A stretch of DNA of 64,000 nt, taken from NCBI RefSeq assembly GCF_015476655.1, contig NZ_JABFHF010000015.1, positions 80,720 through 144,719 on the forward strand. Reading direction: 5' to 3'. The notes beneath the pieces are model-generated. The model was not told the DNA's origin. It worked only from the letters and a program-made list of their open reading frames with translations, and did not search any database. This stretch comes from Aquiflexum lacus. GTDB taxonomy: Bacteria > Bacteroidota > Bacteroidia > Cytophagales > Cyclobacteriaceae. A program made the position numbers and the translations under genes. Shown here one piece after another: positions 8,667 to 17,057 of this stretch; the stretch's first letter is position 1; the number at the start of each line of letters is the position of its first letter.

Positions 8667-9507
8667 CTATCATTGCAAAGAATTTGTCAAGATCAGGAAT
8701 CAAAACGATTCTTGTTCTTCTGTTTTTGGCCATATTGTCTTTGCTGTCATTTTCCACCAGAGGAATGTAGCTTGCCCTACCGGCTGCAATCAGTTTCTCT
8801 GGAGCTACATTGTATTTCTTCTCCAAAATCCTGACGATCGAAGTTGCTCTTTTTACACTCAGATCCCAGTTGTCCTGAAGATCTACTGTTTGGATTGTCC
8901 TTGGATCAGTATGTCCTTCAATCATGACTTCCAAAGAAGGTTCAGAATTGATCACCTCAGCAAGTCTTTTCAATAATCCATCTGCATTACGGGATACCTG
9001 ATAACTTCCTGTGTTGAACAACAACCTGTCTGAAACATTGATCATTACCACAGTCTTGTCAATATCAATCTGAATATCATCTTCCTGCTCCAATGAACCA
9101 TCTGAAATTGATTTCTTCATGTTATGGGCAATAGCGAGATTGATGGAATCTTCCAAAGTCTGTGCTTGGGCTAACAATTCTTGATCTACATGAGTGAGGG
9201 TTGCTTTTAATTTTTCTCTTGTAATATTGGACATTGGCGTCTTACCCTCAAGGGAGAATTTGGCATCGCTTTCGGATCTTAAGGAATTGATACGGGCATT
9301 GTACTCTTCAACCCTGGCTTCGATTTTACCCATTTTGTCTTCAAGGACTCTTTTTTCTTCTTCAAGCTTTTCCTTTTCAGTTCGGGTGTCGGCAAGCGTA
9401 ACTTCTGTTTTGAACAGATCATTCTGTAATTCCACATATTTCTTTTTAGAAACACATGAACCGGCCAAAATAGTGACCGCAATAGCATAAATAAATACTT
9501 TTTTCAT
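8662..9507 (-). CDS. OmpA family lipoprotein
   Basis: A 281-aa protein with a lipoprotein signal ending LAGSC (Cys18). Residues about 25-80 are strongly charged and heptad-like, a predicted coiled coil. The C-terminal half (about 150-275) is an OmpA peptidoglycan-binding domain with GHTDPR and a terminal NRRTRI motif that contacts diaminopimelate. It probably ties the outer membrane to the cell wall. It is a single-gene unit that ends inside a strong hairpin. In the Bacteroidota, similar coiled-coil/OmpA lipoproteins are common and mostly uncharacterised. Confidence 0.9.
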   Translation of the reverse strand: MKKVFIYAIAVTILAGSCVSKKKYVELQNDLFKTEVTLADTRTEKEKLEEEKRVLEDKMGKIEARVEEYNARINSLRSESDAKFSLEGKTPMSNITREKLKATLTHVDQELLAQAQTLEDSINLAIAHNMKKSISDGSLEQEDDIQIDIDKTVVMINVSDRLLFNTGSYQVSRNADGLLKRLAEVINSEPSLEVMIEGHTDPRTIQTVDLQDNWDLSVKRATSIVRILEKKYNVAPEKLIAAGRASYIPLVENDSKDNMAKNRRTRIVLIPDLDKFFAMIE

Positions 9508-9628
9508 TGTTGGTAAAGTTTTTTCTTTTTCAATGCCAAAAATGAAGCCATTTAAAACAACGCTGTCTCAATACATCATAGAAATGGTATAAATACCTTT
9601 ATTTAGTCTCAATACACCTGTTAAAACC

Positions 9629-9664
9629 AATAAAAAATAAAGGCATGGGTTGTATCCCACGCCT
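9629..9664 (-). terminator. Predicted terminator downstream of the pnt operon
   Basis: Read on the minus strand, a 9-bp stem (9656-9664 with 9641-9649, one G-U pair) around a 6-nt loop is followed by a T-rich run. It lies about 220 nt beyond the pntB stop, and the only other feature between is the 7-bp-periodic array. No gene was seen in 9508-9882. Confidence 0.55.
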
Positions 9665-9810
9665 ATGATTTATAAAATTTCAGGTTATTGAATTACAGCT
9701 TCATCTATTTGTCTTTCTGAACAAGGGGTTCATTTAAAAACAGATTTTTATTTAGGAAAGAATCCCCCAAAGCTAGTTCAGAAGCACATAACCTTATTCC
9801 AAATTTTAAC

Positions 9811-9882
9811 CCCCTTCTTTGTACTTTGTACATAGTACTTGGTACAATCCCCTATCCCTCATCCTTTCTCCTTCATCCTTCC
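9811..9882 (-). repeat. Heptanucleotide-period array directly after pntB
   Basis: On the minus strand, immediately after the pntB stop codon, ten 7-bp units can be laid out: GGAAGGA, TGAAGGA, GAAAGGA, TGAGGGA, TAGGGGA, TTGTACC, AAGTACT, ATGTACA, AAGTACA, AAGAAGG. The four GTAC-containing units form a second sub-family. The frame of seven is kept throughout although the sequence drifts. Confidence 0.65.
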
Positions 9883-11286
9883 CTAGACTTCCTTCACCTC
9901 TGCTGTCAATTTCTGCAAGGAGTCCTTGGCATCTCCAAAGAGCATTCTGGTTTTGGGATAGAAGAAAAGTTCGTTTTCAATTCCTGCGTAACCTGAAGCC
10001 ATACCTCTTTTGAGAATGATCACATTTTTGGCCAAATCCACATCCAAAATCGGCATACCGTAAATAGGAGAGGTGGGATCATTTTTTGCAGCAGGGTTGA
10101 CCACATCATTGGCGCCTATGACAACCACTACGTCTGTATTGGCCAATCTAGGGTTGATTTCTTCCATTTCCTGTAATCTCTCATAAGGCACATCGGCTTC
10201 TGCCAAAAGTACATTCATATGGCCCGGCATTCTACCGGCAACAGGGTGAATGGCGTAACTGACTTCGACACCCTTTTCTTCCAGTAGTTTTTCCAGCTCG
10301 TGGCACACGTGCTGAGCTTGAGCGACAGCTAATCCATAACCCGGTACAATCACTACACTTTGAGAATATGAAAGCAATACTGCTGTGTCTGAAATGGTGA
10401 TTTCGCGGACAGTTTGGTCGCTGCTGCCTGTTTTGGCTGCTCCCGGAGAACCAACTCCAAAAGCGCCCAATAGCACATTGGTCAAGGATCTGTTCATTGC
10501 CTTGCACATCAATATGGTCAGGATAGTGCCCGCTGAACCTACCAAAATCCCACCTGTCAACATGGCTTTGTTGCCATAAAGGAATCCGCCAAATGCAGCG
10601 GCCATTCCGGTAAAGGAATTAAGCAAGGAAATCACAACCGGCATATCTGCACCACCTATCGGCATTACAAAAAGAATTCCATAAATAAGCGCGATGCCAA
10701 GTAATGCGTAGAATAACAATGGATCAGACCCATTGAACATTTGGATTCCTATCAGGATAATGATCACTGCCAATAAAAACATATTGATCGCCTGATTCAT
10801 AGGAAGAACTTTGTCCTTGATTTTCCCCTCCAACTTTCCATAAGCAATCATGGAGCCTGCAAAAGAAACTGAACCGATCAGAAGTCCCAAAAGCATCACC
10901 AACAGTTCCCCGTCAAATCCTGTTACAGTAGCATGCTGATGGTGTTGGAATTCTATGATGGCGATCAATGCAGCGCATGCGCCTCCCATTCCATTGAAGA
11001 AGGATACCATTTGAGGCATGGAAGTCATCTGCACCTTTTTGGCCATAACTGTGCCGATACCTGTACCCACAGCAAGTCCCAAAAATATCAAACCATAATT
11101 CAGACCTTTACCTGAATCAAATTCCTGGTACAAAGTCAGTGTGGCTACAATAGCAATCAGCATACCGGCAGCGGCGATTAGGTTTCCTTTCCTCGCGCTA
11201 TCAGGGTGGCTGAGCATCTTCAATCCCACTATAAATGTGAGAGAAGCAATCAGATAGGTGATCTCCAGAATATTCAGACTTATCAT
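9883..11286 (-). CDS. pntB: NAD(P) transhydrogenase subunit beta
   Basis: A 467-aa membrane protein that carries most of the proton channel and the NADP(H)-binding domain III of the proton-translocating transhydrogenase. It has about nine hydrophobic helices over residues 1-270. The C-terminal Rossmann-like domain follows (about 290-467) with GYGLAVAQAQH, HPVAGRMPGHMNVLLAEA and IGANDVVNPAA, all classic PntB motifs. The enzyme makes NADPH from NADH using the proton gradient. Its ATG overlaps the pntAB stop by 4 nt, so translation is coupled. Length equals typical bacterial PntB. Confidence 0.96.
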   Translation of the reverse strand: MISLNILEITYLIASLTFIVGLKMLSHPDSARKGNLIAAAGMLIAIVATLTLYQEFDSGKGLNYGLIFLGLAVGTGIGTVMAKKVQMTSMPQMVSFFNGMGGACAALIAIIEFQHHQHATVTGFDGELLVMLLGLLIGSVSFAGSMIAYGKLEGKIKDKVLPMNQAINMFLLAVIIILIGIQMFNGSDPLLFYALLGIALIYGILFVMPIGGADMPVVISLLNSFTGMAAAFGGFLYGNKAMLTGGILVGSAGTILTILMCKAMNRSLTNVLLGAFGVGSPGAAKTGSSDQTVREITISDTAVLLSYSQSVVIVPGYGLAVAQAQHVCHELEKLLEEKGVEVSYAIHPVAGRMPGHMNVLLAEADVPYERLQEMEEINPRLANTDVVVVIGANDVVNPAAKNDPTSPIYGMPILDVDLAKNVIILKRGMASGYAGIENELFFYPKTRMLFGDAKDSLQKLTAEVKEV

Positions 11287-11600
11287 GATTTCTTGGGTTT
11301 TTTCTTAAACATTTCCAGCATCCGGTCTGTGACCACAAAGCCGCCAATTACATTGAGCATCCCGACCACGACAGCCAAAAATCCTACCGACAGTGCCAAA
11401 TAATTATCAGGAGAAGCTTGTAACATGACAATGATCGCCCCGACCACTACCACACCATGTATGGCATTAGCTCCTGACATCAGCGGGGTATGCAATATGG
11501 CGGGGACATTGGAAATTACTTCCACCCCCAACAAAATGGCCAAAACAAGGAAATATATCATCTCCATGTTATTGCCTAGGTATTCCAATAATAATTCCAT
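11283..11600 (-). CDS. pntAB: NAD(P) transhydrogenase subunit alpha, membrane part (alpha-2)
   Basis: A 105-aa protein with three to four hydrophobic helices, matching the C-terminal membrane part of E. coli PntA that is a separate subunit in Rhodospirillum rubrum-type enzymes. The SNVPAILHTPLMSGANAIHG motif is characteristic. It forms part of the proton path with PntB. It lies 2 nt after pntAA and overlaps pntB by 4 nt. The split of PntA into two polypeptides is normal in many bacteria and is not a frameshift, since each part has its own start. Confidence 0.94.
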   Translation of the reverse strand: MELLLEYLGNNMEMIYFLVLAILLGVEVISNVPAILHTPLMSGANAIHGVVVVGAIIVMLQASPDNYLALSVGFLAVVVGMLNVIGGFVVTDRMLEMFKKKPKKS

Positions 11601-11602
11601 GA

Positions 11603-12727
11603 TTAAGTGTTTAGCATTTGAACGATTCTAGAATTGACAGGATTTCCATCATGGCACACACAAGTACCTGCTACAATGTCATCTTCAAAATTCAGGTTTA
11701 AGCTGCCATCTTTTATGATCAGTTTTAAAAAGTTCAGGTAATTTTTCCCATACATCTTGCTGGCATCCTGTGGCATATTGGCGGCGAGATTTCCAACACC
11801 TACAATCCTGACGCCATTGACCTCTACAGTTTGGTCAGGTTGTGATAGCGCACAATTTCCACCTGAGGATGCTGCCAAGTCGATGATGACCGACCCAGGC
11901 TTCATAGCCCTTACGGTCCTTTCTTCCACCAATTGAGGAGCTTTCCTACCAGGAATCTGCGCTGTGGTGATGATTACATCAGCCTTCATGGCGTGTTCAT
12001 GGATGGTATCCTTTTGTTTTTGAAGGTATTCTGCAGATTGTTCTACTGCATATCCTCCGGCACCTTTGTCTTCAGTAGCACCTTCCACATCCACGAATTT
12101 GGCTCCAATTGAAAGGACTTCCTCCTTGGCAGCCTGCCTAACATCAAATGCAAAAACCGCAGCCCCTAATCTTTTGGCAGTAGCAATGGCCTGAAGTCCT
12201 GCGACTCCTGCACCAAGGATCAATACCCGGGAAGGAGTGATACTACCGGCCGCTGTCATAAACATTGGAAAAAACCTTGGAAGCAGATCAGCAGCCATCA
12301 GAACAGCCTTATATCCCGACACAGTCGCCATGGAAGAAAGTACATCCATCGCTTGGGCACGGGTGGTTCTTGGAACCAGTTCCATACTGAATGCCGTTCG
12401 TTTTTCCTGAACCAGATAATTGGTGAGCTCCGGATTGAACAATGCATTAAGTTGTCCCATTAGGACTCCTGCAGGTTTCATTTTTGATATCTCCTCCTGA
12501 GCAATGGGCTGAATACCCAGAATCATGTCGGATTGTTGCAAAATCTCTGCTCTTTGGTGAATTTCTGCACCGGCCTCTTTGTAAAGTTCATCTGAGGCAT
12601 AGGCACTAGCCCCAGCATTGTTTTCTACCCAAACCGAAACTTTCCAGCTGATCAAAGTTTTTACAGCTTCAGGTAACAATGCTACCCGGGCCTCGGTTGT
12701 GGGTTCTTTTAAAATCCCTATAATCAT
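11603..12727 (-). CDS. pntAA: NAD(P) transhydrogenase subunit alpha, NAD-binding part (alpha-1)
   Basis: A 374-aa soluble protein, the NAD(H)-binding domain I of transhydrogenase, related to alanine dehydrogenase. The N-terminal region begins MIIGILKEPTTEARVAL, typical of the family. The Rossmann motif LILGAGVAGLQAIATAKRLG lies near 171-190, with an acidic/basic FDVRQ loop after it. ITTAQIPGRKAP near 252-264 is a further signature. It is the first gene of the three-gene minus-strand operon pntAA-pntAB-pntB and acts at the inner face of the cytoplasmic membrane. Confidence 0.95.
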   Translation of the reverse strand: MIIGILKEPTTEARVALLPEAVKTLISWKVSVWVENNAGASAYASDELYKEAGAEIHQRAEILQQSDMILGIQPIAQEEISKMKPAGVLMGQLNALFNPELTNYLVQEKRTAFSMELVPRTTRAQAMDVLSSMATVSGYKAVLMAADLLPRFFPMFMTAAGSITPSRVLILGAGVAGLQAIATAKRLGAAVFAFDVRQAAKEEVLSIGAKFVDVEGATEDKGAGGYAVEQSAEYLQKQKDTIHEHAMKADVIITTAQIPGRKAPQLVEERTVRAMKPGSVIIDLAASSGGNCALSQPDQTVEVNGVRIVGVGNLAANMPQDASKMYGKNYLNFLKLIIKDGSLNLNFEDDIVAGTCVCHDGNPVNSRIVQMLNT

Positions 12728-12889
12728 TGCTTTTTAGGATAAAGCGAGAAATATTTTTGAATATAAATTTGAAGTCATGAAACTATTAAAAAGAATCGAA
12801 AATGAAAGTTTTTTTATATGTGCAGTTTAATATTTCGGTTATTTATTTTAATTACACTTTATATTCCAGCAAATATTTGTTTGATATGT

Positions 12890-13681
12890 ATGCAGAAATT
12901 TAATGCCACTTATTATCATATTACTTTAGTGATTCTAATGCAATGCATTGCTTCCACGAATCTTATTGGCCAAGGAAACTATCACTATGGGGCAATTGTT
13001 CGTGGTGATTCCAATGAAAAGAATATAAGTTTGATTTTTACAGGACATGAATTTGCGGAAGGTGGTGAAGATATTTTGAATACGCTAAATCAGTTTGATG
13101 CCAAAGGTTCATTTTTTTTAACAGGAGATTTTTATAGGAACCCTGATTTTGAGACTTTATTGATCAGAATGAAAAAAGAAGGACATTACCTAGGAGCCCA
13201 TTCGGACAAACATCTTTTGTATTGTACTTGGGAAGACAGGGATAAGCTTTTAGTAAGTAAAGAGGAATTTTTTAATGATCTAAAAGCAAATTATAAGGAA
13301 ATGAAGCGATTTGGGATAAGTTTTGAGGATGCACCTTACTTTCTACCGCCCTATGAATGGTACAATGATAGCATCAGCCATTGGTCAAAGAGTTTAGGAT
13401 TACAATTGATCAATTTTTCCAGCGGAACACGAAGCCATGCAGATTACACTGACCCATCCATGGGTAATTATGTTTCTTCAAGAGCTATTTTTAAAAGTAT
13501 TCAAGAGTATGAAGCTAATTCATCTACAGGACTTAATGGCTTTTTGTTGTTGATGCATGTTGGGGTAGGTGAAAAAAGAAAAGATAAATTTTACGAAATG
13601 CTACCCGAGTTACTGCATTGGCTGGAAGATAATGGATATTCTGTAGTGCCTTTGAAAGACTTGTTGGGAGTGGGAGAATGA
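12890..13681 (+). CDS. Polysaccharide deacetylase-like protein with altered motif 1
   Basis: A secreted NodB-fold protein of 263 aa from ATG 12890; an upstream ATG at 12818 would add 24 residues. I prefer 12890 because it gives a compact signal peptide. Motif 2 is intact as HSDKH, and motif 5 reads LLLMHVG. Motif 1, usually TFDDG with the catalytic base and a metal-binding Asp, reads FTGHEFAEGG, so both Asp are missing and His/Glu stand nearby. Motif 3 reads LPPYEW rather than RxPY. A related group with the same change occurs in Bacteroidota as far as I recall. It may use another metal ligand set or another substrate. Single gene, convergent with the amide-ligase cluster. Confidence 0.75.
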   Translation: MQKFNATYYHITLVILMQCIASTNLIGQGNYHYGAIVRGDSNEKNISLIFTGHEFAEGGEDILNTLNQFDAKGSFFLTGDFYRNPDFETLLIRMKKEGHYLGAHSDKHLLYCTWEDRDKLLVSKEEFFNDLKANYKEMKRFGISFEDAPYFLPPYEWYNDSISHWSKSLGLQLINFSSGTRSHADYTDPSMGNYVSSRAIFKSIQEYEANSSTGLNGFLLLMHVGVGEKRKDKFYEMLPELLHWLEDNGYSVVPLKDLLGVGE

Positions 13682-13750
13682 AAAGAAATTTTTTTTGAAA
13701 ACTCACTATACTTGATAAAATGAGTGGGTAATTTATGAGACAGAATAGGA

Positions 13751-14944
13751 TCACTCTTTTTCCATCAACCCAATAGTCCCTCCGACCCAGTTACGGTCCT
13801 TATTGAACTTGACACCGATCATTTCGCCGCGGCTTAACCTGACAAGGTTGCCTATGATGGTCGGATTTTCGTCCTTTTCTGGCCAAACTACCAACATCCT
13901 GACTTCCACTTTAACTTCTCCTTCTATTGCTTTTAGTACGGGTAGGTAATGGACTTTTTTCTGAAGTATAAAGAGGTCCTTTTCAGTGACTGCTTCTACA
14001 TCTGATTTTTTGACATGATAAATAACTCCGCTTCCTGAAAATGAAAACAGTGGTTTCAATACATAATTTTCCAAATCTTCTGGGATTTCTTTCAGGTCAC
14101 TCAAAAGGGTGGTTTCAATGAAATAGGGTCCCTCCAAATAGGGAAGTATAAATTTGCTTATCCTGTAAAACCAATTGGGATGACCTGCCCATTCCACATC
14201 AAGTTCTTCCAAAAAGGAAAATTCCATTTTCAGGTCTTTTCGGGCATCCAATTCATCAAATATCACCCTATTGTAAATTCTTTTGATTTGGATTTCTTGA
14301 CCTTCATCGTTTTTGTAAAAAAGCTGCTTCCCCTTTTTGATGACTTCCGTTACACAGACAAAGGGTATTCCCAAATCCTTTTTACAATAATAAAAATCAA
14401 CCTTTGTATTTTGTTTCTCAGGTTCTATTTCCAGCAAAACCACGTTTTCCGGTTGATGTCCATTCAATACTGTCTCTTTAAATTTGTTCAGATAGCCGGT
14501 CTCATCCAAGCCTCCAAAGTAAGGAGTCAATTCAGATAAGTATGGATAGGCGTTTTTTATCTTTTCAAACAAATTGTACTGGAAATTGAATACTGAGGGA
14601 AATCCTTGGACTTCAATCAGTTTGGGGATTATTTTTCCGTTTTCCTCGCAGATTCCAAAATCAATGGCCAGAAATTGTGTATGGGAATCCTGATTGGGGA
14701 CATTGAAATTGATGTTCAGGGATCTTTGAGTGAGTTGGTTGAAATCCTCCCTTTTGATAAAATCAACAATCTGTTGGGAACCTTCCAGCAATTGTTCTTT
14801 GAGTTCATTGGGAATAAAAAATGGTGATTCAGCTACACGGAAAGTTGGCAGACCTCCAAAATCTGATGCCAGGTCAATCAGAAAGGATTGGTATTTTTCA
14901 TCAGAAAAATTTCCATTGAAGAGGTTTCTGTAATTCTGAATCAT
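13751..14944 (-). CDS. ATP-grasp-like ligase, apparently circularly permuted
   Basis: A 397-aa cytosolic protein, last gene of the amide-ligase cluster. The N-terminal half has AIDFG and KLIEVQGFPS (Glu111), which resemble the metal-binding part of an ATP-grasp site. The C-terminal half has YVLKPLFSFSGSGV, with Lys297 and a Gly/Ser loop resembling the ATP-binding strand, then EVRMLVVW and NLVRLSRGE. The metal part preceding the ATP-binding Lys is the order seen in circularly permuted ATP-grasp enzymes such as glutathionylspermidine synthase. The expected reaction is ATP-dependent amide bond formation through an acyl-phosphate. The substrate is unknown. It starts 11 nt after the amidotransferase gene. 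The assignment rests on motifs only. Confidence 0.6.
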   Translation of the reverse strand: MIQNYRNLFNGNFSDEKYQSFLIDLASDFGGLPTFRVAESPFFIPNELKEQLLEGSQQIVDFIKREDFNQLTQRSLNINFNVPNQDSHTQFLAIDFGICEENGKIIPKLIEVQGFPSVFNFQYNLFEKIKNAYPYLSELTPYFGGLDETGYLNKFKETVLNGHQPENVVLLEIEPEKQNTKVDFYYCKKDLGIPFVCVTEVIKKGKQLFYKNDEGQEIQIKRIYNRVIFDELDARKDLKMEFSFLEELDVEWAGHPNWFYRISKFILPYLEGPYFIETTLLSDLKEIPEDLENYVLKPLFSFSGSGVIYHVKKSDVEAVTEKDLFILQKKVHYLPVLKAIEGEVKVEVRMLVVWPEKDENPTIIGNLVRLSRGEMIGVKFNKDRNWVGGTIGLMEKE

Positions 14945-14955
14945 ATCATGAATGA

Positions 14956-15780
14956 TTAATGTAAGATGGTTTCCTGTTCTTTGATTTTTTGTATGGATCG
15001 TTCCAGAAAATTAGGAATAAGGGTGGCATTGGTTTTATAAATTGTGTGTTCTTCCACAACATGCTCCAGCATGGCTAAGTATCTTGTTTTACCCCTCAAA
15101 TCGATGATTTGATCCCTTACTTCAGCTTTTTTGAGATGTTGTAAAAAACCCACGGGGTCAGCTTCGGGATGAAATTGTGTCCCGACCATCTCAGAGGTAA
15201 AACGGATTCCCATGAGAGCCCTTTCATACTCTACATAATTTCGGATTTTTTCCAAGGCAATTATTTTTGCTCCCATCTCCCGGAATTTCTTTTGGTTCGG
15301 CTGCACTACCTGATAATCACGTGAATCAATGGCCCAAAAAGGATTGTCCAGATTTTCAAATAATGGATCTACCATTCCAGCCTCGGTTTTATGAATGTTC
15401 ATTACACCAAAAGAGGTTGATTTTCTTTTAGTCACCTTTGCCAATCCAAAATGCTGAACGGCCATCTGATAGGAATGACAAATAAACAGTATATATTTTT
15501 TACGATCATTGGTCAGGTTCCAGTTGTATATGCCGTCAATGACACCATAATAACTTTTATCCCAAATACCATCTCCCTCAACAGGATTTCCCGGACCACC
15601 TGAGGAGATATAGAGATTGAATTCTTCTAAATTCGGAACCTCGTTTTTTTGTCTGACATCAAATACTTCGATGGAAAGTTCATCTCTGAATCTTCCCACA
15701 ATATCATGGATACAACGCATACCCTGATTGGTAATGCCATTATACATATCCAAAATTGCCACCTTTATTTTCTCCTGCAT
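14956..15780 (-). CDS. Class I glutamine amidotransferase
   Basis: A 274-aa protein with the GATase1 fold. Oxyanion region SSGGPGNP lies at 59-66. The nucleophile elbow FICHSYQ has Cys101, and FHPEADP has His204 and Glu206, so the Cys-His-Glu triad is complete. Such domains release ammonia from glutamine for a partner synthetase, or hydrolyse gamma-glutamyl amides. It is not GuaA, CarA or TrpG by context; it lies 11 nt before an ATP-grasp-like gene and 164 nt after a GCS2 ligase. The C-terminal extension (about 215-274) goes beyond the core domain and may bind a partner. It may supply ammonia or cleave a gamma-glutamyl intermediate of the cluster. Confidence 0.85.
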   Translation of the reverse strand: MQEKIKVAILDMYNGITNQGMRCIHDIVGRFRDELSIEVFDVRQKNEVPNLEEFNLYISSGGPGNPVEGDGIWDKSYYGVIDGIYNWNLTNDRKKYILFICHSYQMAVQHFGLAKVTKRKSTSFGVMNIHKTEAGMVDPLFENLDNPFWAIDSRDYQVVQPNQKKFREMGAKIIALEKIRNYVEYERALMGIRFTSEMVGTQFHPEADPVGFLQHLKKAEVRDQIIDLRGKTRYLAMLEHVVEEHTIYKTNATLIPNFLERSIQKIKEQETILH

Positions 15781-15826
15781 GATTTAATTGATTAAGCCGA
15801 CGCAATTTAAAGTTTCCAAACGAAAA

Positions 15827-15839
15827 TGTTCAATGAACA
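15827..15839. promoter_or_regulatory. 13-bp palindrome upstream of the amidotransferase gene
   Basis: TGTTCA-A-TGAACA is a perfect inverted repeat with one central base, 47 nt upstream of the GATase start in the only long gap (164 nt) inside the cluster. It may be a small operator that lets the last two genes be controlled separately. No clear promoter boxes were found with it. Confidence 0.3.
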
Positions 15840-15944
15840 ATAAAGAAAGTGCAATTTTTGTTTTTCGAAACAGTATGGTTTACAGGCAGAGATCAAAGAG
15901 AAGAGATTCTTTTTTTAGAAACCTAATCAATAATTGGTTCTTGA

Positions 15945-17054
15945 TCAAAGACCTTTAGAGAATTCGCCTGTAATGAAATCAACTACTTTAACGAGATCAT
16001 GATCTGATTCTTCAAAGACTTTAAGTTGCCGGTCTGCCCCTGTACCATCTGCCAGAATCTTGTGAATATAATTTATTTCCTCCCTGCTGCCCAATTCATC
16101 AACCACATCATCAATAAATTCCAATAACTCGAGCATCAAGGCTTTGTATTCCACTTCTTTCTTTTGCCCAAAATCAATCATCAGGCCTTCAGTGCCATAC
16201 CTTGCTGCTCTAAACTTATTTTCTCTAATGAGTGCAATCCGGTAAATGTTGAAGCTGGTATTCATCATGCACATTTTATATAATTTTGCGACCACAGCCT
16301 GAATGAGAGCGGTGATACAAATGGTTTCATCCACCGTAAGGCACATGTCGCAAATCCTAAATTCAATGGTACTGAAAAAGGGATGCATTCTAAGATCCCA
16401 CCAGATTTTTTTAGGATTGTCGATACAGTTGGTTTTGACCAATGTTTCCAGAAAATTATCATATGCCTGAACAGAATCAAAGTACTCAGGTAATCCTGTT
16501 CTAGGGAATTTGGCAAAAATATGGGCTCGATAGGCTTTAAATCCTGTCTCCCTTCCTTCCCAGAATGGGGAATTGGTGGAAAGCGCATAAATATGAGGCA
16601 GGAAATAACAGGCCTGATTCATGATGTGCAGGGCGGTTTCACGGTTCTCGATTCCCACATGTACATGTAATCCGAAAATCAAATTTGACCTTGCCGTGTC
16701 CTGTAGTTCTTTGACGATCATATCATACCTGGGATCATCGGTAATGGGCTGATCCTGCCATTTGGAGAATGGATGCGTACCGGAAGCTCCGACAATCAGA
16801 TTTTGTTCTGCTGCAAGGTCTACAATTTTCTTTCTTAGAAATGAAACTTCCTTTCTGGCATCAGAGATGTTCTGGCAGATATTGGTACCCACTTCGACTA
16901 CAGATTGGTGCATCTCTGCCTTGACCTGTTCTTTTAAAATGATTTTGGCACCATCCACAATTTTGGACATATGGGACCGGAGCTCTCTGGTATTGGGGTC
17001 AATGATCTGGTATTCCTCTTCAACCCCCAAAGTAAAAACGGGTAACTTTTTCAT
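15945..17054 (-). CDS. GCS2 family carboxylate-amine ligase (YbdK-like)
   Basis: A 369-aa member of the glutamate-cysteine ligase 2 family. The N-terminus has LGVEEEYQIID with the conserved acidic residues 12-14. Later motifs are HVHVGI near 150, STNSPFWEG near 185, and RICDMCL near 232. The fold is glutamine-synthetase-like; it activates a carboxylate with ATP and couples it to an amine. E. coli YbdK has weak gamma-glutamyl-cysteine ligase activity, but the true substrate is often unknown. It follows an ATP-grasp gene by 3 nt, which argues for successive ligations in one pathway rather than glutathione synthesis. Confidence 0.9.
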   Translation of the reverse strand: MKKLPVFTLGVEEEYQIIDPNTRELRSHMSKIVDGAKIILKEQVKAEMHQSVVEVGTNICQNISDARKEVSFLRKKIVDLAAEQNLIVGASGTHPFSKWQDQPITDDPRYDMIVKELQDTARSNLIFGLHVHVGIENRETALHIMNQACYFLPHIYALSTNSPFWEGRETGFKAYRAHIFAKFPRTGLPEYFDSVQAYDNFLETLVKTNCIDNPKKIWWDLRMHPFFSTIEFRICDMCLTVDETICITALIQAVVAKLYKMCMMNTSFNIYRIALIRENKFRAARYGTEGLMIDFGQKKEVEYKALMLELLEFIDDVVDELGSREEINYIHKILADGTGADRQLKVFEESDHDLVKVVDFITGEFSKGL

Positions 17055-17057
17055 AGC

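Noticed and set aside
11283..12727. Frameshift splitting pntA
   Set aside because: The two parts have their own starts with a 2-nt gap, the normal three-subunit form of transhydrogenase.
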